This document shows positions 11,691 through 21,536 of a DNA stretch of 64,000 nucleotides, piece by piece. Each line of letters opens with the position of its first letter. The first letter of the stretch is position 1. A model generated the notes under the pieces. It searched no databases. It was not told where the DNA came from and was given only the letters and a program-made list of their open reading frames with translations. A program made the position numbers and the translations under genes. Source of the stretch: Rhynchopus sp. YZ270_cl-10 (lineage: Eukaryota; Euglenozoa; Diplonemea; Diplonemida; Diplonemidae); assembly GCA_964035575.1 (NCBI GenBank), contig OZ037849.1:868001-932000 (forward strand), read 5' to 3'.

Positions 11691-12794
11691 TTCCACTTTT
11701 TTCCCATTCTTCTAGTAGACTTAATACTCGCTTCATATGAGTAAACACCCACTCTTGCAAATAAAAAAAAGAAAAATAAACACTCACACTCACGCACATT
11801 GGGTAATCAATATCCTGCACTTAGGAATTACCCCGAGGGGGAAAAAAAAAATAGCACACACCGCTTTCAAGCATACCTTTCACACGGAAATTAATTCCGC
11901 TGATTTTTTTCTCCCCGCTTTTTTTTTCCCGTACGACTTCTTGGTCAGATTTTGCGAACCCGCAGGAGTCCGTTTTATCTTGCAAGTATTTTTTTTAATT
12001 TTTTTTGTGCTTTCTCTTTGGAAAATGCACCTAATTTTTTTTTGATTTTTTTTTGAAAACAACCTTCCTCACAAAAAGTGGAGGGGAAGGCTTCATTGTT
12101 TGCATTTTTTTTGTTGCAGCTGTGACCTGTTTTCCAATTAACACGAAGTGTCAGTCAATCCTCTTTTTTTTTTTTTTTGTTCATTTTTTTCTTCTTCTTC
12201 TTCCTCTGTTTCTAGCCTGTGTGTCCAATCCCACACCCACACCCCACACCACAAACCCCCACTGGGCGAAAGCTGATGCCTGTATTCTACGGATGGTGAA
12301 TGATTTTTTTTTTTCGATTTTTCGATTTTTTTTAGCCTCTTTCTTGGCTGATCAAGCATCATACCAAAAAAAAGCCTCTTTTTTTCTTTTTCTTGCAAGG
12401 CAAACATGCTACTTCCCAAAAATGACATCCTCTCAACCCACACGTTTTTCTTGATAGTTTTTTTATTTCAGAGTTTTCCCTTTCCTTTTTTTGTTTCTCA
12501 TTGTCTCTCTGCCGCATGATATCCCATACAAGGCAGAACGCAAAAATGGGAAGTGTACCAAATAAGAGGATGGGACTGGCAGACAAAGAGCTGAGGTGGG
12601 TTTGCACAAAGTGACCATACCCAGTTTTTAACGTCTTTTGCCGGATGAAGAGCGGAAACTCGCCGTTTTTTTTTTCTTTTTGAGTAGGGGAAAGACCGAT
12701 TGGTTTACTCTCCTTGAGTGATAGCAAAAAAGAAGAAGAGATTTCATTGGGTTGCGGAGTGAAAACTGCATCTAAACAAAACCTTTGAAATTCA

Positions 12795-12826
12795 TTCGCC
12801 TTCGGGCGACCTTGCGTACAGAACCC
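12795..12826 (+). repeat. Short hairpin repeat, family F5 (UUCG loop)
   Basis: CGCC-TTCG-GGCG gives a four-pair stem with a UUCG loop, followed by ACCTTGCGTACAGAACC, matching the copy at 262. Confidence 0.5.
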
Positions 12827-13356
12827 CGTCCTCGGACAGGTGATTGTCGAAACTACAAAAAAAAAAGTAAGCGAAGGGTTTAAAACATTTTGTTCCCGAT
12901 GAAGTGTCAGGAGCTCTCTACCCCCGCAAGACCCAAGACCCAAGACCCCCCCCAAAAAAAACAAAAAACAAAAAAAACAAAAAGCAGAACAGTGAGGATC
13001 CTTTGAGGTTATGCTTCACTATTTTTTTACCCCTCCCCTTTTTTTTTGTCATTTTTTTGACACATTTTTATCATTTTCTTTTACCTATACTTCGCAAAAA
13101 GCTGTTTCTTTTTTATTTTCTGTCTTTTTTCAATGATGAGTAAGCATGAGGCCCGTTCATCTAGTTTTTTATTTTATTTTTTCTTTTGCATGATTTTTTT
13201 TCCCTTTCTTTTCATTTTTCTTACGCACAAAAGGAGGACACAGCGGGTTGCCACGTAAAACGAACATATAAAAACAAAGCAAAAGAACTGAGGTGTGAGT
13301 AAGGAAGAGAAGAGTAAGGGTTTCCGTTCCACACACTGCCTCTGTTTTGTACATTT

Positions 13357-13387
<31 letters not shown>

Positions 13388-13474
13388 GCGAATTTCCGAT
13401 ATTAATTCCCCTCTCACGCAATATTGAACCCAAACAATTCGTACAAAAAAAAGGGGGGGAGGAGATAAATGACA

Positions 13475-13553
13475 TTAGTACCTAAGTTCCTACTCATTGG
13501 CGGTAATACCGATGGGTATGAACGCCAATGGGTACTAGGAACTTAGGTACTAA
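13475..13553. repeat. Inverted-repeat hairpin of 79 bp
   Basis: TTAGTACCTAAGTTCCTACT at the left is answered by GGTACTAGGAACTTAGGTAC at the right. Arms of about 33 bp are nearly perfect, with a short AT-rich loop. Confidence 0.75.
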
Positions 13554-13714
13554 GGACCGTTTCTCTCCCCACCGCCAAAAAAAAACAAACAAGAAATAGG
13601 TTATTACTATGTAGTGGTGCTTTCCCTCTTGGGATATCACCGCTAAATGCAAAAAACCAAATTTTTCAAATAAAAAATGTGGCAACCGATTTCCATTCTT
13701 TTCTTCTTCTTTTT

Positions 13715-13749
13715 AAGGTGACTAAGCACGAGAGGCTTAGGATCATCTT
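13715..13749 (+). repeat. Hairpin repeat F1, clearest copy
   Basis: AAGGTGA pairs with TCATCTT (one G-U), and CTAAGC pairs perfectly with GCTTAG around ACGAGAG. It is followed by ATAAACTTTT. Confidence 0.7.
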
Positions 13750-13814
13750 ATAAACTTTTCCTTCATTTATCTACTACTGGGTGTGCCCCTACACCCCCTT
13801 TGTCTTTTAAATGC

Positions 13815-13863
13815 CTGCGTCCGCCGATCAACGGTGAGGCGTTTTTGCACTTTCAACTTCTCT
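13815..13863 (+). repeat. Hairpin repeat F2
   Basis: GCGTCCGCCGATCAACGGTG, AGGCG, then TTTTTGCACTTTCAACTTC. One loop base differs from other copies; the stem is unchanged. Confidence 0.6.
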
Positions 13864-14516
13864 TTTTTTTAAATGCCGGGCTTGCTTGTTTTGTTTATTA
13901 TTCCACAAAATTTTATTGAGGGAAAAATAATTTGCTTTTTGTAGTAAGGGACTTCAAAAAAAAAATAGTGATTCCGTTTTTCTTTTCTTTTTGGGCGTCT
14001 CACGCGAAGCAATTGATTCGCGTCGAGACAAAAAAAATAAAAAGGAAAAAGAATTGCAAATTGGGAGTTCCAGAAAATACATTTTTTTTTCTCTCTTTTT
14101 TTTGTCAAAATAATGGTTGTAGAACCTGAAAGGAATGTTATTAAGGTCTTTCCCCCTCCACTTATCCCCACACCCCAACGGACATGAAGAACGTTATGCG
14201 CTCCTTTGACGAAATGAAAAAAGAAATTGCGAATTTCCAAAAAAAAAAGAAAAAAATGTAACAACAACATTATACCCAAAGGAACAATACGGTATATTTT
14301 CTTAAAATTCATTCATACACAAAACCTGGTCGTTTTTTTATACAATTTAAAATAAAACTTTTGAAACAAACCTTTTGTCCTCACTGCACTGTTTTAAGCT
14401 GTACACATTGATTTAGCCCTGAGGGGGTTGTGGCGAGACTGCCTGTATCTGTATCTGCCGTCTTTCAAGAAGGAATATCAACATTTTTTTCTTCTTTTTT
14501 TTTTTTTTTCAGTAGC

Positions 14517-14564
14517 CTGCATCCGCCGATGAACGGTGAGGCGTTTGCACTTTCAAGCTTCTCT
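14517..14564 (+). repeat. Hairpin repeat F2
   Basis: GCATCCGCCGATGAACGGTG, AGGCG, then TTTGCACTTTCAAGCTTCTC. Confidence 0.6.
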
Positions 14565-15332
14565 ATGTCGGTAGTTCTTGTCAGGCGAGGCTTTTGTCCT
14601 TTTTCAACCCCTTCTTTCTTTTAAAATCTTTTTGCACAGCTTAACCAAGCCCTCCAGGTGCATCCTGTATAAAGGAACATGCCCTAAACGATGGTGTGGA
14701 GTTTTTGGACGGAGGGGGGAGCGTTTCCACTTACTGCGAGCGTGAAAATTATTTGATATGGTACGATGTGTGTGTACGAGAGGCACATGCATCTTACGAT
14801 TTTTCTTTCCCCCATTTTTGTTCTCCCCTTTTTTTCGTTTCTTTTTGCGTTGTTTTTTTTTGCCCCACTTTTTTTTTTGTGTTGTGGCTACTCTGTGGTA
14901 GTCAAAAAAATAGTAAATTTAATACAAAAAAAAAAACACTTGTTTTTTTTTCTTTGCCCTTACCCCTCCTCCTCAACCCCTATTGTGGAGGTTCATTGCC
15001 TTTTTTTGAATTGTGAATTAGTAAAAAAGATGGCGGAAAAAAGTCCTCTTTTTTTTTCTCTTTTTTCCTTTTTTTCCTTCCTTTTGAACATGCACAAACA
15101 AACAAATTGTTCTGCAGTATAAAGCCTCCAGGCGATACTGTGTACATACTCTATACTATACTTGTGAAGCAATACAAAACAAGGCTTCAAAAAAAGTTCA
15201 AACTAGGGTGTATTTTTTTGACTCAAAGGCTCCACTAAAGGGGAGTGAGGAGGGTGGAAAAAAGGGCGGGCTTTATTGCCACTCTCTTTTCTTTGACACA
15301 CTCCCCCATTGTGTGTGTTTTTTAATTATTTC

Positions 15333-15372
15333 AGGTGGCGGCTAAGCACAGTGCGGCTTAGGGTTTCATCTT
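15333..15372 (+). repeat. Hairpin repeat F1 upstream of the ER protein gene
   Basis: CTAAGC/GCTTAG is perfect and AGGTG pairs with CATCT. The spacers between the stems are longer than in other copies. Confidence 0.6.
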
Positions 15373-15564
15373 CACAAAACATTTTTTTTTTTTTTGGGTG
15401 TATGCACATGCATCTTTCAACTTTTCTTTTTTTTATTTCCCCTCATCTCCCCCCAATTCCCCTCGCTTCTGCTTCCCCCAAACACCCTTCCCCTTACTCT
15501 CTCTCTCTCTCTCTCTCTCTCTTAGCTTCTAAGATACAGAAAACAACAAAAGAGGATTTTTTTT

Positions 15565-15672
15565 TTATATCAGATGCAAACCACAAAATGGAGGTAGGAC
15601 TGCATGGTTTGGGTGTCCCCGCCTCGGTATCCCACCAAGGTACACTCTGTCACGAGCTTTGTATTTCAAGCC
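15565..15672 (+). repeat. Dispersed repeat F9, copy 1
   Basis: About 90 bp related to 48345-48435: ATCAGATGCAAACCACAAAA, GTAGGACTGCATGG, then GGGTGTCC and finally CTTTGTATTTCAA. Here it lies in the 5' leader of the ER protein gene; the other copy lies inside the DNAJC21 intron. Confidence 0.6.
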
Positions 15673-15779
15673 AACCTTTTTTTTGTCATTTATACCCTCC
15701 ATTCTACCCATCCAAACACACACACACACACCCGCTCCAAAACCACCATCAGGGATTAAAAAAAAAACAAAAAGACACA

Positions 15780-18526
15780 ATGGACCACCGCATCGTGGTG
15801 TTCCTCCTCTGCTCTCTGGGCCTTTCTTCCGCCACACCCGATGCGCTGTCTGGGGAGCGCTTCTTCGCGGAGGTAGACAGTGACGAAAAGGTGTGGCTGA
15901 TTACTTTCGGACTGGCCCCTGGCGCTGAGTACGACGCAGGAATCGCTTTGGCCGAGAAGGTGGATTGGTTGAACGTCGCCTGGATGGACATGGCAGACCC
16001 TGAAAGCAGATTGATCGCCGATTTGCACGAGGTCCAGCACTACCCTTCCACGTACATCATGAACCGGAACTACGCTGCTCCTCTTCCCCTGAAGGATATT
16101 ACCTTGAAGAATGCGATAGAACGATTCATTCCTGACCGTGTTCGCGAAGGGAAGGCGCTGAAGTCACTTCTCCCAACGAACCCTCCCGCTTCGGGGAAGA
16201 TTTGTGTATTTGGAAGCTCGGCGGTTCCTGAAGAGGAGCAGGCGGGGACATTGTATATCGCGGCGGCAAGAGCGGTGGCGCTGAGATTTCGCGAAAAAGG
16301 ATTTGCATTCTATCTTGGAGAGAGCACGGCAAGAATTGAATGTAAGGTAGATGACGAAGTAATTTTGACGATTGAGAATGACGGAAAAGAAGGATTCGCG
16401 CATAGCGAAATGGTGTCTGCAATTCAATCCGCGTGCTCCCCTCATTATAGGAGCAATGAGGAGCGGGAAGAACTCTTGAAGGTACGTAGAGAATATGCCG
16501 GGGAGCACAAAACCGAGTCGTTGCTGCCGGAGATGTCGTTCTCAGCGTGGAAGAAGAGCGCTGCAGACGCGGCGCAAGGGGTGCAAGCTATCTTCTTTTT
16601 GGACAGCCGTTCCGAAGACTTTGCAGCACAGCACGCAGTCGCCGTCGACGTCGCCAAAAGCGGAGGAGGCAAAATGGGACAAAAGGCGCCCTTCTCCTTC
16701 CTATGGGCAGACGTTTCCAAGGAAAGCCAGGTTCTCCTCAACTCATTCGAAATTCAGGTCAACCCGAAAGGCCGCGCCAAGGGGGTGCCTACAGTGAACT
16801 TCATTGTACCAATTCAGAAGGAGGTGCCTGGAGGTGGGAGGGAGCATGTACGTGCCGTGTCGGTGTCGGATCGTTCTGTGACGAAGAATTTTGATGCGAA
16901 TGTGATTATCAAATACATTGAAAAGAGCTTGATCGGCAACACCGGGCAGATCCGTGAGTTCCATACCGAAGCCCTGCAGGATGAGGAGACCTTTGCCGTG
17001 TCGGGGGAAAGTGTGTCGGATGAGAATGACGTCGACTCCACATTGACCTGGGCAGGTGAAGATGAATCTCCTGAGGTTGCCGAAAAGCGGGCAACCAAAA
17101 AGCGTGAGCAAGCTGCACAACAAAAGGCAAAGGAAGCAGAAAAGAAGAAAAAATCCAAAAAGAAGGAGAAATCCGCAAAACAGCTCAAAAAGGAGGCTGA
17201 CGAGAAGGAAAAGCTAGCCAAGGAGATGGAACAGAAGAAGCTGGCACGCGAGCAGCGCCTCAAAGAGAAGAAGGAGAAAGAGGAAGCTGAGAAGATCGCT
17301 CGCGCAGAGGCGAAGGCAGAGGAAAAGAAGAACAAATCCAAACAGCCAAAAGATAAGACAGACAAAAAGGGGAAGAAAGAGACAAAAGCAGAGAAGAAGA
17401 AGCGCGAGGAGAAGAAGAAGAAGGACGACAAGAAGAAGAATGACAAGAAAAAGAAGGAGGAGAAGAAGAGGAAGGTATGATATCCATTTTTCCCTACTGC
17501 ACAACACCCCCCGCAAAACCAGAGCAACCCAGAGATATTCATTAGGATCATCTTATAAACCAAGGGAATAGTCAGATTTACCCTAAAGTTTTTAGGGCAA
17601 CTCTGAACTTTTTTTCAAATAGGGCAGGGTAAATCTGACTATCCCCCTATAAACTATTCTCTTTTAAGCACACCCCCCACTCCCCACCCCCTGCAGGAGG
17701 AAGAAAAGAAGAACAAAATCAAGCAGGACGCTACCGACGCTCTCAACGCAAAGCGGAAGGAGGACGCAAAGGCAAAGGAGGCAAAGGAAGCGAAGGCCGG
17801 CTCGAAGGACAAGAAGGACAAGGCTGAGACAAAGAAGGAAGAGACACCCGAAAAATCTGACACAGATGCTGCTACGGCAGACACCTCTGACGAAGCGTCA
17901 GATGATAAGGACAAAGACGCTGAGAAGAAGGAGCAGGTATAATTGAAGCTTGTTTTTTTTTGGATTTTTTTTTCCTTTTCTAATTAATGTCAGAAACCAA
18001 TCTACTGAAGTTTCAACTTGTTTACGAAGCATTTTACTTTTCTTTGCTACGTTTTGCAAAACATACGCCAAAAGAAAAGATGGGAACATTTTTGTTGATC
18101 CCTCACCATATACTATCAATTTATTGATTGCATAATATTATGATGAAAATACTTTTCTTAGAATCTAATTGAATTACCCAGCCGGAACCTTGCAGGACTG
18201 ACCATGCTATCTTAAATGATCCCTCATCTGGATGAGAGGATTTTAACGTTAAATTATGTCACCAACAACAGCCGAAGATCACGGAGGAAGAGATCAAGAA
18301 GATGATGAAGGAGCAGGAGAAGAAGAAGCGCCAGGACGAGAAGATGTACCGTGACATGCTGGACAAGATGGCGAAGGAGCAGCGGGCAAAAGAGAAGAAG
18401 GAGAAGGAGGAGAAAAAGCGTGCTGAGAAGGAGAAGAAGCGCGAGGCCAAGAAGGAGCAGAAGAAACAGCAGGAAGAATGGGCCGAGGCAGACGGCGAGT
18501 ACATTTCCATTGACGACGAGCTGTGA
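15780..18526 (+). CDS. ER-lumenal thioredoxin-fold protein with charged tail and DDEL terminus
   Basis: Three exons (15780-17474, 17697-17936, 18272-18526) give about 729 residues. The introns begin GTATGA and GTATAA, end in AG and are both phase 0. Residues 1-18 (MDHRIVVFLLCSLGLSSA) look like a signal peptide. Residues 20-130 read as a thioredoxin fold: strand VWLITFG, then GLAPG where an active protein would have CXXC, and YPSTYIM with the expected cis-proline. A second alpha/beta region follows to about 440. From about 440 the chain is Lys/Glu-rich and probably helical or disordered, ending DGEYISIDDEL. A C-terminal DDEL is a KDEL-type retrieval signal, so with the signal peptide I infer an ER-lumenal PDI-like protein without redox activity, perhaps a chaperone or Ca-binding protein. 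The ATG is chosen because the signal peptide starts there; the upstream open frame is leader sequence with a TC-rich tract ending TTAG. Confidence 0.8.
17565..17644. repeat. Inverted-repeat element in intron 1
   Basis: AATAGTCAGATTTACCCT is answered by AGGGTAAATCTGACTAT, arms of about 18 bp, inside the first intron of the ER protein gene. The sequence ATTAGGATCATCTTATAAAC just before it matches the 3' half of hairpin repeat F1. Confidence 0.65.
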
Positions 18527-19376
18527 TAAACACCTCATATCCCCGGGTTATTTACTATTTTTTGAAAAGATGTGTGTCTGCACGAGAGACTCATTTTTTT
18601 TTTTCAAGAGTTTTTCTTTGGTCAACTTACTAAACAAAACAGAGAGTTTTCAGTTCATGACTACCAACTAATTCTTGACATATTCTTACAAATTTTTCTC
18701 TTTCTTTTGATTCAATTGCCGTTGTATGCATAGGGGGGCTCAAGGTCCCCAGAATAAAAAGGTATTTTTTTTTTTGCCAATTTTTGATCCCATACACACT
18801 AGCATCATTTGGCCCCTCTACAGGTACAGATGCTGCAATGTTTTTCACAGTGTAGTGAAGGTTTTCTTTATATTTTTTGCGGGATAAAAATTATTGGAGC
18901 AGTGTAGTTTGCCTCGGTTGTGTTTTTTTTTGCCACAATTGTGCAAAATCTCCACTTTCCAAATAAAATTAATTTTTTCCTTCACCTTTTTGTTCCGCAC
19001 CAGAGAAAGGTGACCAAACGACTCGCAATAACATATAGCAACAAAAAAAGGTGCCCACTTTCTCTTTCTCTCTCTCTTTACTAAAAAAGTCTTCCCCTTC
19101 AACACCACGAAACAAAAATAAACAGAGCACACAGCTGGGCCATCTACGAACGGGGAGAGATTTTTTTCTCTCAGTAAGCTCTCACAGCCTGTTGTGTGTC
19201 TCACGGAGACAATCATTGAAAGTGGAGATGTGGCAACACAACCGAGGCAAACTTTCACTACTCCAACAAATTTATCAAACAAACAAACAAAAAAACATTT
19301 TCAATCTCACACACCTCAACAGGCACAACACAACCCACACACCCCCTCCCTCCCAGAGAGAGAGAAACAGAGCCCC
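18527..19376. other. Intergenic region with F4 and F6 repeats
   Basis: AT-rich spacer between the ER protein gene and NDUFA2. It holds an inverted F4-like copy (18835-18925) facing a forward one (19222-19300): both contain CACAACCGAGGCAAACT, so together they could fold into a long hairpin. A TC-rich tract ending CCTCCCTCCCAG at about 19355 precedes the NDUFA2 start by about 20 bp. Confidence 0.6.
19168..19216 (+). repeat. Short hairpin repeat F6, copy 1
   Basis: CTCTCAGTAAGCTCTCACAG then CCTGTTGTGTGTCTCACGGAGAC; GTCTC-ACG-GAGAC is a tight hairpin. The same string occurs at 35795-35848. Confidence 0.6.
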
Positions 19377-20411
19377 ATGTCGTGGCGAGCCATCTGCTCA
19401 AGCACAGCACCCTATGGTGCAAAGTTTCTTTTCCACCCGAGCGAGGCACACAGTGCTGGCATGACGTATGACCCTTCTTCTGCTTAAAAAAAATGAATAC
19501 AAAATGACACAAAAAAATCCTCCTTTTTTGCCCTTATGTTCCACAAAACTTTGTATACCCATACCCATACCCATACCCCTTGCCCACCCCCCTTACAGTG
19601 CATGGCTGAGAAATAACTACCACGATCTGCTCAGCCTCAACCCCGGGTGGATCTTCAAGCCCCGTGAAGTGCTCACTAACAACCCTCACATCTCCATGTC
19701 TTTTGGTATGTTTATGCAGCCCCTCCCACAACGGGTAGTATTGTGTACTATGTGACAAGCAAATCTTATTTCAATGATTTAGGGTGAGTGACGACACCCG
19801 GAAGTAACACCAAATACACTAACCAACACAGCCAACGGACACACCCGCTCGATCGCGCTCTTCAACGCGACTGAGGAGGAGGTGGAGGAGGCTTTCAAAG
19901 CGCTTGTCGAGTACGGCAAGGAAACACCCCGCGACGTCAGAGCCTCCATGGAATACGAGCCCCAGGTGGTGTCGTACTCGCCAGCCACCTTGTATGTACA
20001 ATCCCCCATCCCTCATCCCTCACCCCCCTCCTCCTCCTCCTGGTTCTTACCGTATTCGTACAAAAAATTATCGTAATAATGTTCGACCTTAGGATTTTGT
20101 CTGGAAGTTTGACCATTTTTACGAATTTGTAACGGTAAAAAAGGCTTCATAAAACCCCTGATTCTCGACGTTGTTTATTTTACTTTCTTCACAGTGGTTA
20201 CGGTGTGCCCGTAGTGACGAAGGCGGTGGGCAGACGTGATATCGACTACAGACTGAGCGGGTGCTCCCCACAAGAGAAAGAGACCTTCGGCAGACCCGGG
20301 CAGGTGCGTCCACAGAGATACGGCATGCTCAACCGCGGCAGAGGGGACGCCACGTACACTGTGTTCCACCCGGGCCAGCTTGCGGGGTCTTGGAACGTTA
20401 ACACAATGTAA
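19377..20411 (+). CDS. NDUFA2: NADH dehydrogenase (complex I) subunit NDUFA2
   Basis: Four exons (19377-19465, 19599-19705, 19832-19991, 20195-20411) give about 190 residues. All four join in frame; the introns start GTATGA or GTATGT and end in AG. The first two thirds match NDUFA2/CI-B8 of the L51/S25 thioredoxin-like family: AKFLFHP (first strand), AWLRNNYHDLLSLNPGWIF (helix and LNP), FKPREVLTNNPHISMSFG (Arg-Glu turn) and ATEEEVEEAFKALVEYGK (last helix). The protein is a small accessory subunit of the matrix arm of mitochondrial complex I. The roughly 95 residues after the domain (from about ETPRDVRASM to the stop) are an extension absent from animal NDUFA2, which is about 99 residues long. 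The start is set by MSWRAICSS directly after a pyrimidine tract ending CCCAG. Confidence 0.85.
20050..20150. repeat. Inverted-repeat element in NDUFA2 intron 3
   Basis: TTACCGTATTCGTACAAAA is answered by TTTTTACGAATTTGTAACGG. It is a decayed relative of the cleaner element at 25235-25341, sharing TTACCG-TTCGTA ends and an internal ATGTTCGACC. Confidence 0.6.
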
Positions 20412-21214
20412 ATCCACCGTGTTTTTCAAAAATAACCCCTCTCTTGGGAAAAGGACGGAAATTTTCGGCAATTTCTCTTTTTTTATTAGAACGGAAAGGG
20501 GGGAAAAGAAGAAGATAAAGCGCCCTGAATACACACACCTCATTTTTCTTCGATTTTGGTGGAAAAAAAGGGGGTGTCTCGTCTGTTGAGAAGTAGTGAA
20601 GGTTTTGTCCAAATAGGACGGTTGCACTGCATTTAACAGATTGTCAAAAAAAAAGAGGGGAGAAATTGGTGTTTTTCTGTAGATTACATTGTGAGGTGGG
20701 GGGGAAAAAGGGGGGTATGTATGATAAACGTCAGACCAAATATAAAATGGAAAAAAAGCCTGATTTTAAAGGAGCTCTTTTTTTTTTGGTTTTATCCCGG
20801 GGTTATTCTTTTACCATGCCTGCTTTGTTTTTTTCCTCCCTTTGATGAGTGTCTTGCTTCCTGTTCAGAGGTTTTGGGCACTTTTTCAACTTCATTTTGT
20901 ATCTTTGTGTTATTTTCGTTCGGTTGTCGGCGTCCGCCAGCGTACGGTGAGGCGTTTGTACTTTTTTTGTGCTTTCATCCAGTGCTGTCACCGTACAACG
21001 CGGGTCAGTTAGGAGGTGTCTGCTTCAATAACGCAATCCATTTTTCTTTGCTTCAAACAGAGGATACGTTATGGTTTTGTACGAAGTAGGGGTATTTGGG
21101 GGGGAAATCGGGAATCCTGGTTGGGCTTGGGGCGGGTAGGGGATATTGTGGAGGGGGAAAACAAAACAAAAACAAAAAATATAAAGCTACGGTCCGAAGA
21201 TGCGGGTTATACAT
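20412..21214. other. Intergenic region downstream of NDUFA2
   Basis: AT-rich spacer with one F2 hairpin repeat (20928-20962). I see no gene. Confidence 0.6.
20928..20962 (+). repeat. Hairpin repeat F2
   Basis: GGCGTCCGCCAGCGTACGGT then GAGGCGTTTGTAC. The loop differs (AGCGTA) but the flanking stem strings are kept. Confidence 0.55.
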
Positions 21215-21536
21215 TTTTTTATCGTGTAATTTTTGACTCGTGTACAAATCCTTCAGGAAGAACCAAAAATTATAATCTGGGAGCGTGTAATTATTACCAA
21301 GCGTGTAATTATGAATCGTTAGCGATTTGCGACCAAAAATGTCAGCCGTGTAATTATGGGTAATAATTACACGCCCAAACCCACTTTTGGTGATCCTAAG
21401 TCGCCAAAGGGAAAGGGACTCTGCAAAATTTTTTTTCCCCCCTATAAGGGTTAATTTCGACGATTTGAGCCCATTCAAAGCAAAATTTGACCCATTTGAG
21501 CAGTTCTAGGCCCCTCAAACACGTTTTTGATTATCC

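Larger units (their letters stand above)
1..15779. other. Gene-free repeat-rich region
   Basis: About 15.8 kb in which I find no coding region I can support. Open frames here are short, rich in Phe, Lys and Pro from poly-T, poly-A and C-rich runs, and show no recognisable domain. The DNA holds small inverted-repeat elements, a hAT-like element, a 7-bp satellite and many copies of short hairpin repeats listed separately. Undescribed unique-looking stretches remain, for example 6720-6990 and 9840-10210. Confidence 0.7.

Noticed and set aside
16814-17563. 249-codon minus-strand frame rich in Ser and Phe
   Set aside because: It is the complement of the Lys/Glu-rich tail of the ER protein.
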